From contig NC_090178.1 of NCBI RefSeq assembly GCF_024679245.1, forward strand, positions 24,655,703-24,719,702: a stretch of DNA of 64,000 nucleotides, read 5' to 3'. Below the pieces are notes generated by a model, which was given only the letters and a program-made list of their open reading frames with translations, was not told the DNA's origin and did no database searches. The position numbers were made by a program, and so were the translations under genes. Position 1 is the first letter of the stretch, and each line of letters starts with the position of its first letter. The stretch is from Pseudorasbora parva (lineage: Eukaryota > Chordata > Actinopteri > Cypriniformes > Gobionidae). Of this stretch, positions 55,388 through 63,707 are shown one piece after another.

Positions 55388-55589
55388 ATTGAGTGTGTTT
55401 CCCACACGCAATATATATATTTTTTGAGGGCAGGGATGAACACACTGTGAAATGCTGTTCACTCGCCATAATCTCCTTTTTCTCTTTATGTTATAAAATA
55501 TATATAAGATATATTTAACAAAGGTGGAAAATTCTCTCTAATGGACAGACAAAAACACCAAATAGACAGACAGGTTCACACAGATCGCT

Positions 55590-55774
55590 TACTGAAGGCA
55601 CATAAGCTAGTTCCTGTTTGTGTTCGCGGACCTTTTATAGTCTCCGGTCGATGACGTCATCACGTCGGCGACGATCGATCTCCCGATGGATTGGTTCTAC
55701 ACGCGCTTCACGACGCATTAACACAGAGGCGTTCTCACAGCGTTTCGACGCAGCTCGAGTTCCCCGAAAGGGAA
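55590..55774 (-). repeat. DIRS E inverted terminal repeat (element 5' side)
   Basis: Pairs with 49416-49640. Confidence 0.85.
55633..55659 (-). promoter_or_regulatory. TATA box and CRE-like site of DIRS E
   Basis: On the - strand TGACGTCA precedes TATAAAA (55633-55639) by about a dozen bases, as in copy C. Confidence 0.5.
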
Positions 55775-56256
55775 CTGAAAATTTGATGTTTTTCCCCCAG
55801 GGCATGCAAGATGTAGGTGTGTTTGTTTCTTCAGTAGAAAACAAATTAAGTTTTTTTTATTTTTTTATTTTTTACTCCGACTATTGCCGTATAAAGCATT
55901 CCAATAGTTTTTTTTTTTTAAAAATTAGAGTTACTATGAGAGTAAAAAACACACAGACATAGTAATCCATATGAAACCCTGTGGCTCGCGGCGACACATT
56001 GATGTCTTAAGACACGAAACATTCGGTTTCTGCGAGAAACCGATCAGTATTTGGGTTATTTTTTTACCTAATATCTAGTATTTCCAACGCCGTTACTTCC
56101 GCCGGAGAAGATCAAAACCCTGCGCGATCATATATATAGATTCCTCATAGTGTCTGCATGGATTGCACGGATTGGTCAAATGATGAATCTATGTAAATAT
56201 ATATCTATGATCGCGCCGGATTTTTGACTTTCTCCTGCAGAAGTAATGGCGTTGGG

Positions 56257-56760
56257 TGTAATGATGAGTCCACAGGTTGAGGATCCATATGCAGCTTTAT
56301 TTGACTAGCACAAAGGTAAAACAACAGGCAGAGGTCAATCACCAACAACAGGAACAACCAAGGAAAGGCAGAGGCGTAGTCACTGGACAGGCAGGGGGTC
56401 GAGGCAGGCAGCAAACCAAGTCAACGGAATCTAGTTGAGCAAAGCACAGGTCAATGGGCAGGCAGCAAGGGATCAAAACCAGAAGTTCAGTCTAGAGTCG
56501 TACACGGGATAAACCAGAAACAGGAAACACGCTCAGAGTTGTCAGCAGTAGCAAAACAAAACTTTGCAGTGAATGACAGAGTGAACCTAGTTTATAAAGA
56601 CTGAGGTGATGAGGCTAATGGTATTCAGGTGTAAACAATGATGGCTGGTGAGTCAGGGCAAAGGATTGTGGGTAATGAAGTCCGGAGGGAGGATTAATAT
56701 TCAGGTGAGGGGGCCCTCTGTTGGCGATCGGTGGGGGCCACAGAGGCTTGATTTATGACA
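56257..56760 (-). repeat. Gypsy 3' LTR
   Basis: 504 bp. Differs from the other LTR at GGTATTCAGG/GGTACTCAGG, GCTGGTGAGTC/GCTGGTTAGTC and CAGAGGCTTG/CAGAGCCTTG by eye. Polyadenylation signal AATAAA at 56296-56301 (- strand). Confidence 0.95.
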
Positions 56761-57350
56761 GAGCCCCCACCCTGCGAGCGGCTCCTGACGCGAGGAGGCA
56801 ACCGACGCCGGGGCCTTCCACGGGGCCGAGGGGCCGGCTTTTCCGGATGGGCCTGATGAAAGTCAGCAGTGAGTGATGGGTCCAGAATGTCCTCAGAATT
56901 GACCCAGGCCCGCTCCTCTGGACCGTACCCCTCCCAATCCACGAGATATTGTAGGGTTTTGCCCCGACGCCTGGAATCTAACAATTTGTGCACCTGGTAC
57001 GCCTCCTCTCCGTCCACCACTATGGGTGCAGGCCTCTGGTCAACAGGCCCCTCTAGATCCTCCACTGCTCTTGGACCACTTGCAGGCTTAAGCAAGGAAA
57101 CATGAAAAGTGGGTGAGATGCGGTAATTGGGTGGTAGTGCCAAACGATAGGAGACTGGAGTTATACGCCTGATAATCTTGAAAGGGCCCAAGTACCTAGG
57201 GCCGAGTTTCCTGCAAAGTACTCGAAGCCGCAGATCCTTGGTGGAGAGCCAAACCCATTGTCCAGGGTGGTAATCTGGATTAGCACGACGTGAACGATCC
57301 GCTTCATTCGTCTCACTGCTCTCTGCAAATGCACATGTGTCTCGTTCCAC
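56694..57350 (-). pseudogene. Gypsy integrase C-terminus with chromodomain
   Basis: About 218 codons. [14 protein letters not shown] and [12 protein letters not shown] are the GPY/F-type end of integrase. Then FHVSLLKP and a chromodomain ([20 protein letters not shown]), followed by an Arg/Pro-rich tail. It is cut off from the catalytic domain by a frame change near 57300. In the family the chromodomain directs integration to marked chromatin. Its last ~20 codons extend into the 3' LTR. Confidence 0.85.
56761..56775 (-). promoter_or_regulatory. Polypurine tract of the gypsy element
   Basis: - strand GCAGGGTGGGGGCTC directly before the 3' LTR; the usual plus-strand primer position. Confidence 0.6.
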
Positions 57351-58160
57351 ACTCTCTCACTTCATTGCAACCAGTTGTCTACTGCAGGGAGTTCTGTGGG
57401 TTCCCCTGACCAGGGAAATAACGGGGGCTAAAATCCAAGAATGCATTGAAATGGAGTAAGTCCCGTGGCAGGCTTTCGGATAGAATTCTGGGCGTATTCG
57501 GCCCAGAACAAATATTTACTCCAATCGGACTGATTCTGGTGACAGTAGGATCTAAGGAACCGAGTGAGTTCCTGATTCAGGCGTTCCACTTGCCCATTGG
57601 ACTGAGGGTGATAGCCCGACGTTAAACTGACATTGATGTTGAGTCTCTGGAAAAAGGCTGACCATACCCGTGATGTAAACTGGGGCCCCCGGTCTGAGAC
57701 AATGTCCTCCGGAAGTCCATAGAACCGGAACATAGAATTACAGAGATGTTCAGCGGTCTCAAAAGCGGTGGGTAACTTGGGTAGAGGAATAAGACGACAG
57801 GCCTTCGAGAAGCGATCGATAACAGTAAGAATGGTGGTATGGCCCTGGGAACTTGGGAGATCTGTGATGAAATCTATGGCTATGTGTGACCATGGACGTT
57901 GTGGTATGGGTAATGGCTGGTGTAAGCCTGCTGGATTTAGATGAGAGGCTTTGGACATTTGGCAAGTGGAGCAGCTTTGAATGAAGGCTATAGTGTCAGA
58001 TTGCATTGATGGCCACCAGAATCTGTTATTGAGGAGCTGGATGGTGGCATTGATTCCCGGGTGTCCTGAACTGGGTGACGAATGCACCAATTGAATTACC
58101 TTCTTGCGTAAACTGGCTGGTACAAAAGTCTGATCTTGGGGACACTCTGGGGTGGTGGAT
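57351..58160 (-). pseudogene. Gypsy integrase catalytic domain, broken
   Basis: Begins with the zinc-finger region (HxxxH/CxxC remnants: [18 protein letters not shown]), then the D,D,E core: [36 protein letters not shown]. The domain is readable from 58090 to 57428, but a frame change near 58140-58170 separates it from RNase H. Stop codons follow after CILGF (57428) and about 60 bp further on (TGA after NWLQ). No full integrase can be made from this copy. Confidence 0.87.
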
Positions 58161-61077
58161 TAGTGCCCTGCACCTCAGCAATTTCGGTCATAATGTCCCA
58201 TTGAACTGGAGCAAGCACCAGGGTTGGCGGAATAATGGGTTCAGGGGGCTGAGGACCCACTGAAGATTCATGCTGCCTGGATAGAGCATCTGCCTTAGTA
58301 TTCTTGGAACCGGGCCGATATGTTACAGTGAAGTTAAAACGGGTGAAAAACAGTGCCCACCTAGCCTGCCTTGGGCTGAGACGTTTAGCAGATCGGAGAT
58401 ATTCAAGGTTACGATGATCTGTCAGGACCAGAAAAGGATGCCTAGCTCCCTCGAGCCAATGACGCCACTCCTCAAAAGCTGCTGTCATAGCTAACAGCTC
58501 TCGGTTTCCCACATCAAAGTTCTGTTCAACGGGGTTGAGTTTACGGGAATAATATGCACATGGGTATAGTTTTGGTGGATTACCATGTCTTTGGGACAAA
58601 ACGGCTCCAATACCCGTGCTGGATGCGTCAACCTCCACAACAAACTCCTGTTCAGGGTCAGGGTGGCGCAGTATGGGGGCCGTAGTGAAGCAAGCTTTGA
58701 GTTGACAGAAGGCATTGGTAGCTGTCGTGGGCCATAGAAGTCGACCTCCCCCCTTCTTAAGCATTGATGTCAGTGGAGCTGCAATGGTACTAAAGTTTCT
58801 AATAAAACGTCGGTAAAAATTGGCAAAGCCAAGGAAGCGCTGAAGCTCCTTTACTGTCGCAGGTTGGGGCCAGTTAAGGACTGCTTGAACCTTGGAATCA
58901 TCCATGGCGACACCTCCTGGGCTAATGATATACCCCAAAAACGAGATCGAAGTCTGATGGAATTCACATTTCTCCTCCTTGGCATAAAGTTGATGCTGGA
59001 TTAATCGTTGCAACACGGAGCGCACATGTTTGACATGGTCTTCCAGAGAATTGGAGTATATTAGGATGTCGTCGATGTATACGATGACCCAACGATTCAG
59101 CATGTCTCGGAAGACATCGTTGATGAAGGCCTGAAACACAGAGGGACTGTTGACCAGCCCGAACGGCATTACCAAGTATTCGTAGTGCCCCGTTGTAGTC
59201 GAGAATGCAGTCTTCCATTCGTCCCCCTCACGAATGCGAATCAGGTTGTAGGCGCTGCGTAAATCGAGCTTGGTAAAATACTTGGCTGTACGTAGCTGTT
59301 CCAAAGCTGCAGGGACCAGAGGCAATGGATAACGGAGCTTGATGGTTACTTCATTGAGACCCCGATAGTCAATACAGGGACGTAAACCTCCATCCTTCTT
59401 TTTCACGAAGAAGAAACCTGCGGATGCTGGAGAAGTGGAAGGGCGGATGAACCCCTTGGCCAGTTCCTCCTCAATATAGGTTCTCATGGCTTCAGATTCA
59501 GGTTGGGATAGCGGGAAAATTCTGCCTTTAGGAGGCGTTGCTCCTGGTAATAGTTCTATGGCACAGTCACTAGGGCGATGCGGAGGTAGTTGAGTGGCCC
59601 TGACCTTGCTGAAAGCCTCTGACAAGTCACAATATTCTGGGGGAAGGTTAGTTATGGTAGCGGGAAGATCGGCAGGTGTGGGGTGAATGGCGGAGATGGG
59701 CAGCATGCAATTCTTGTGACAGAAGTCAGACCAGTGAACGATTTGCCTCTCGGGCCATGAAATATGAGGGTTATGCAGCTGCAGCCAGGGAAAACCTAGG
59801 ATAACTGGATTCTGTGGTGATTTAATGAGAAGTAATCGAATAGTCTCAGTATGTAAAGCTCCAATCTGGAGAGAAATGTCACCTGTAGTGTGGCGTATCT
59901 GACCCGTTCCTAGAGGGCGTCCGTCTAGCGCTGCCACTGCCAACACAGAGTCACATGGGATTAGAGGGATGTTGTGAGATATAGCAAAATCAGCGTCAAT
60001 CAGATTATCCACGGAACCGGAGTCAATCATTGCCCTAGTGGTTATAGAAGTCTCATTCGTGGTTAACACTACTGTTACCTCGACTTTGCCATGAATATGA
60101 GAAGGTGAACTCACCGCAGAGGAGTTAGTTCGGTCAGGGCGAGTGGGACATGAGGCTCTCATATGACCAGACAGACCACAGTAGAGGCAGAGTCTCTGTC
60201 GAATGCGGCGCTCCCTCTCCTCAGGTGAGAGATGAGTGGCCCCGATCTGCATGGGTTCAGGTTCAGGGGAGGTGGCGTAAGCAGATGGGAGTGTAGAGCC
60301 CTCCCTGTTTGGGCGTCTGCTGCGAATTAAATTATCGAGGCGAATAGTCAAATCAATAAACTGATCCAGGTCCCTTCCTTCATCCCTACATGCCAGTTCC
60401 GATTGAAGCTCCATATTCAAGCCCTTTCGGAAGAGCACCTTTAGTGTGTCATCCAACCAGCCAGTTTGTGCTGCGAGTGTGCGAAAAGTTAAAGAAAACT
60501 CTGCAGCCGTTCTTCTACCCTGGCGAAGGGCTAACAATTGTTCCCCAGCCTCCTTACCACCCTCAGGATGTTGGAAAACCTCTCGAAATCTTTGCAGGAA
60601 ACTGTTGAAGGTTGAAAAGGTGGGTTGACCATTCCTCCAGACTGCTGAAGCCCAATCCAAAGCCTTGCCCGTTAAAAGAGAACAGACGAATGATATGCGG
60701 CTCTCTTCAGTGGGGTATAACATGGGCTGCTGGGATACAAACAGAGAGCATTGAAGTAAAAAGCCCTTACACTTAGCTGGAGATCCATCAAACTTCTCAG
60801 GGAAAGCTAGGCGAGGGCTAGCCGTTGGGGTAGAGAGAGTGGTAGGTGTGGGCTCAGGAGGAATTGGTGCTGGCCGCGCTTCAGGGGCAGAGAGGCGGAG
60901 GTCTTGCAAGGTCTTGACTAATTCCTCTGTTAGTGTAGTCAGACGTGCCAGTTGATGCTGATGGGCCGCGAGGACATTGGCCTGCGCTGAAACTTCAGTA
61001 GACAACTGATAAAAAGCTGCTGGATCTGGTTCTGGCGAAGTTTTCTGTAATGATGAGTCCACAGGTTGAGGATCCAT
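58096..61077 (-). CDS. Gypsy gag-protease-RT-RNase H
   Basis: 993 codons from an ATG ([10 protein letters not shown]) that lies inside the 5' LTR, 29 bp from its inner edge. Gag occupies roughly the first 300 residues and ends with a zinc knuckle C-x2-C-x4-H-x4-C near 298-311 ([14 protein letters not shown]). Protease has the active DSG near 352. [50 protein letters not shown] near 667. RNase [16 protein letters not shown] near 818, [30 protein letters not shown]. The frame ends about where the integrase should begin, at a frame change. An upstream in-frame ATG at 61203 would add 42 hydrophobic residues within the LTR; it is judged less likely because it would extend into LTR control sequence. 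Confidence 0.87.
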   Translation of the reverse strand: MDPQPVDSSLQKTSPEPDPAAFYQLSTEVSAQANVLAAHQHQLARLTTLTEELVKTLQDLRLSAPEARPAPIPPEPTPTTLSTPTASPRLAFPEKFDGSPAKCKGFLLQCSLFVSQQPMLYPTEESRISFVCSLLTGKALDWASAVWRNGQPTFSTFNSFLQRFREVFQHPEGGKEAGEQLLALRQGRRTAAEFSLTFRTLAAQTGWLDDTLKVLFRKGLNMELQSELACRDEGRDLDQFIDLTIRLDNLIRSRRPNREGSTLPSAYATSPEPEPMQIGATHLSPEERERRIRQRLCLYCGLSGHMRASCPTRPDRTNSSAVSSPSHIHGKVEVTVVLTTNETSITTRAMIDSGSVDNLIDADFAISHNIPLIPCDSVLAVAALDGRPLGTGQIRHTTGDISLQIGALHTETIRLLLIKSPQNPVILGFPWLQLHNPHISWPERQIVHWSDFCHKNCMLPISAIHPTPADLPATITNLPPEYCDLSEAFSKVRATQLPPHRPSDCAIELLPGATPPKGRIFPLSQPESEAMRTYIEEELAKGFIRPSTSPASAGFFFVKKKDGGLRPCIDYRGLNEVTIKLRYPLPLVPAALEQLRTAKYFTKLDLRSAYNLIRIREGDEWKTAFSTTTGHYEYLVMPFGLVNSPSVFQAFINDVFRDMLNRWVIVYIDDILIYSNSLEDHVKHVRSVLQRLIQHQLYAKEEKCEFHQTSISFLGYIISPGGVAMDDSKVQAVLNWPQPATVKELQRFLGFANFYRRFIRNFSTIAAPLTSMLKKGGGRLLWPTTATNAFCQLKACFTTAPILRHPDPEQEFVVEVDASSTGIGAVLSQRHGNPPKLYPCAYYSRKLNPVEQNFDVGNRELLAMTAAFEEWRHWLEGARHPFLVLTDHRNLEYLRSAKRLSPRQARWALFFTRFNFTVTYRPGSKNTKADALSRQHESSVGPQPPEPIIPPTLVLAPVQWDIMTEIAEVQGTNPPPQSVPKIRLLYQPVYARR
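61035..61045 (-). promoter_or_regulatory. Candidate self-primer binding site
   Basis: Directly inside the 5' LTR the sense strand reads GAAAACTTCGC, without the TGG expected of a tRNA primer site. AAAACTTCGC is complementary to GCAAAGTTTT at the predicted mRNA start with 9 of 10 pairs. Confidence 0.5.
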
Positions 61078-61549
61078 ATGCAGCTTTATTTGACTAGCAC
61101 AAAGGTAAAACAACAGGCAGAGGTCAATCACCAACAACAGGAACAACCAAGGAAAGGCAGAGGCGTAGTCACTGGACAGGCAGGGGGTCGAGGCAGGCAG
61201 CAAACCAAGTCAACGGAATCTAGTTGAGCAAAGCACAGGTCAATGGGCAGGCAGCAAGGGATCAAAACCAGAAGTTCAGTCTAGAGTCGTACACGGGATA
61301 AACCAGAAACAGGAAACACGCTCAGAGTTGTCAGCAGTAGCAAAACAAAACTTTGCAGTGAATGACAGAGTGAACCTAGTTTATAAAGACTGAGGTGATG
61401 AGGCTAATGGTACTCAGGTGTAAACAATGATGGCTGGTTAGTCAGGGCAAAGGATTGTGGGTAATGAAGTCCGGAGGGAGGATTAATATTCAGGTGAGGG
61501 GGCCCTCTGTTGGCGATCGGTGGGGGCCACAGAGCCTTGATTTATGACA
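61046..61549 (-). repeat. Gypsy 5' LTR
   Basis: 504 bp. The sense strand holds TATAAA (61380-61385), a predicted start about 30 nt later at GCAAAGTTTT (61347-61356), AATAAA (61085-61090) and the gag ATG (61075-61077). Confidence 0.95.
61380..61385 (-). promoter_or_regulatory. TATA box of the gypsy element
   Basis: TATAAA on the - strand in the 5' LTR, 29 nt before the GCAAAGTTTT that matches the candidate primer site. Confidence 0.6.
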
Positions 61550-62778
61550 TTGGGAATAGTAGATGAGATTCGTCTGATATGAGGTAAAAAAAAAAAAAAC
61601 AACAACACAAATGCTGATAGGTTTCTCGTAGAAACCGAACATTTTGTATCTTGCCGTGAGCCACAGGGTTTAATATGGATTAATATGTCTGTGTTTTTTT
61701 ACTCTCATAGTGACTCTCAAAGAAAACATCTCATTGACATGGATTATACAGCAACGGTTGGAGCTAAAAATCTTCATTTGTGTTCTACTAAAGAAACAAA
61801 CGCACTTACATCTTGCATACCCTGGGGATAAGCAGGTCATTTTTGGGTGAACTAACACTTTAAGCGCCGATCGAGCTACATTAAATGTATGAGTATGAAA
61901 TTCGGTAGACACAATTAACCAATACCTACAAAAAAGACCCTGGGTGCAAAATATGAAAACCCAAAAGGAGGTCAGATATTTTAAATTTTCTCTGCAATTT
62001 TTTTGCAGTTTTTGCCATTTCCAGACGTAGAAGCTACTTTAACAAACTCCACCTAGAGATTTAATCAGATCATCATCATGTTTTCACAGTCTAATCTAAA
62101 GGCCATGGCGAGGTTAAATTGTGAAGATCTTGAGTTTTCCCTGGAGGGCGTGCCCGTGGCGGCCTGACAAATTTGTTTTGCCATGAAACAGAAAGTTGTT
62201 GTAACTCGGGCATACAATTTCCGATCTGCCCCAAACTTCACAGCTTTGATAAGAGTTCTGGCCTGAAGACATTTACATGACAATATTCAGTTACAGTCAT
62301 AGCGCCGCCTGTGGGCAACAGGAAAGGCCATGTTTTACACAGTGATGAGTAGAACAACATGATATACGGTCGATCTAGTCTTAAGCCCTTGTTGATGTTA
62401 AATTATTAAGATCTTAAGTTTTCAATGAAGGGTGTGTCCATGGCGGCCTGTCAAAGTATTGTTTCACCAGGACATAGGAAGCTGTTGTAAGTCAGGCATA
62501 CAATGTCCGATCTGCCTCAAGCCTCACGTTTGATAAGAGTCCTGGCCTGAAGACATCTACATGCCAATATTAGTTAGTTATAGCGCCACCTGCTGGCAAC
62601 AGGAAACTGCATGCTCATAAAGTGCTATTCTTAAGAAATGATTCCTTGCACATAAGGGTCAGAGCTTTGTCATTTTAAATGGTTATTGTTTAAAACAGTG
62701 TTCAGAGTTTACAGAAGGAAATTGAATACATTAATGTAGAATCTGATCAAATAAACCTAACAGTATCTTCCCTCCTAG

Positions 62779-62844
62779 AGTTCTTCCCACAACTGATCCG
62801 ACCGTTTCAACAACTTCTACAACTTCTACACCAAAACCTACTAT
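62779..62844 (+). CDS. Mucin-like Thr/Ser/Pro repeat exon 13 (Asp to Val)
   Basis: Same GAT to GTT change as exon 8. Acceptor CCTCCTAG, donor GTAAGT. Confidence 0.73.
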
Positions 62845-63590
62845 GTAAGTCACAATCACATATGCTCAGATTTGTTTATGTGGATGGAAATAGTTGAAAG
62901 AAATCCTACATTTATTTTTATTTTATGACGGCATGACTTTATTGTATTAAGCAATACTATTTGGGAGGCAATTCAAATGTAACGCAAATCATTTGCGAGA
63001 GCAAAAGCATTGACTTAATATTTTTCCTCATTTTATTTTCTTTCAATCTTCTATTTTTCAATCACAATGTCACTTTAGGGGCTCTGTAGAGATCACTGAC
63101 GTGACAATGAAGCGCGAAGCACCTTTTTTTGCATTTGACAAGATTTTAGCGAATGCAAATAGCTTATCGAGAGAACACAAATATCTTTGTGAGAGAACGC
63201 AGACGCTTTGGAAAATACTTTTTTCCTCACATCTCATATTTTTTTTCCACCACCATGTCCCTTTAGGGGCTCTGAAACAAAGTGTACTGAATAAAGACTG
63301 GTGGTTTAAAAGATGTTTTTGCACTCTCTCATTTATTACATTTTGGGCCACAGGCTATTTAATACTGAGCACCGATGGTGTGAGGACCCTATTGGAATTG
63401 CTCAGCCTATTATTATTATTCTTTTCCCCAAATTAATCGCTTTTTTGAAGGCCTAAAGATAGAAAACTCATGAAACTTTGCACATGCGTAAGAAGTGGTG
63501 CAAATTTACGGCTGATATGAGTTTCAGAATTAGACATGGCAAAATGGCTCAATAGCGCCGCCTATAACATTTTATTTAAAAACAATAAAT

Positions 63591-63673
63591 CACTCAAAAC
63601 TGAAAATTTGATGTTTTTCCCCCAGGGCATGCAAGATGTAGGTGTGTTTGTTTCTTCAGTAGAACACAAATTA

Positions 63674-63707
<34 letters not shown>

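Larger units (their letters stand above)
53340..55469 (-). pseudogene. DIRS gag, broken and interrupted
   Basis: Start MASEQHFTVCSS at 55469 matches copy C, then the nested 1.29-kb element interrupts it. Later blocks LRMLRSRRALFEEG, EEVDVESIATEDSPLQS, PFFPDLHTEVSRSW and MPKIEEALASYLSP lie in different frames. The C-terminal half seen in copy D (AYSAAGQ to RSMAALVATE) is missing. Confidence 0.8.
49416..55774 (-). mobile_element. DIRS retrotransposon E (family 2), 6.4 kb, degenerate
   Basis: On the - strand it begins TTCCCTTTCGGGGAACTCGAG and ends TACGTAACCGAGAC. The host reads CAAAAC before and CTGAAAATTTG after, with one shared C. Close to copy C in sequence, but gag, RT and recombinase are all broken, the gag-RT spacer is triplicated, and a 1.29-kb element is nested in gag. 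Confidence 0.9.
56252..61554 (-). mobile_element. Ty3/gypsy retrotransposon with chromodomain, 5.3 kb
   Basis: Two 504-bp LTRs in the same orientation (56257-56760 and 61046-61549), each with TG...CA ends, flanked by the 5-bp duplication TTGGG (56252-56256 and 61550-61554). The internal region on the - strand encodes gag, protease, RT, RNase H, integrase and a C-terminal chromodomain in that order, the layout of chromoviruses. I count three differences between the LTRs, so the insertion is recent, yet the integrase part is broken. Confidence 0.94.
49406..61864. repeat. Fold-back element in unit 12, split twice
   Basis: Host parts are 49406-49415, 55775-56256 and 61555-61864. DIRS E broke its left end and the gypsy element its centre. 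Confidence 0.8.
48594..62778 (+). repeat. Array unit 12, interrupted by DIRS E and a gypsy element
   Basis: About 2528 bp after removing 49416-55774 and the gypsy element with its duplicated TTGGG. Both large insertions are in the fold-back element. Confidence 0.9.

Noticed and set aside
14960..55774. Reverse transcriptases as retron, group II intron or defence-system enzymes
   Set aside because: YIDD/YLDD RT with RNase H, an overlapping tyrosine recombinase, ITRs and internal complementary regions identify eukaryotic DIRS elements.
56257..61549. The gypsy element as an endogenous retrovirus with an envelope gene
   Set aside because: No open frame remains between the chromodomain tail and the 3' LTR for an envelope protein; the layout is that of a chromodomain LTR retrotransposon.
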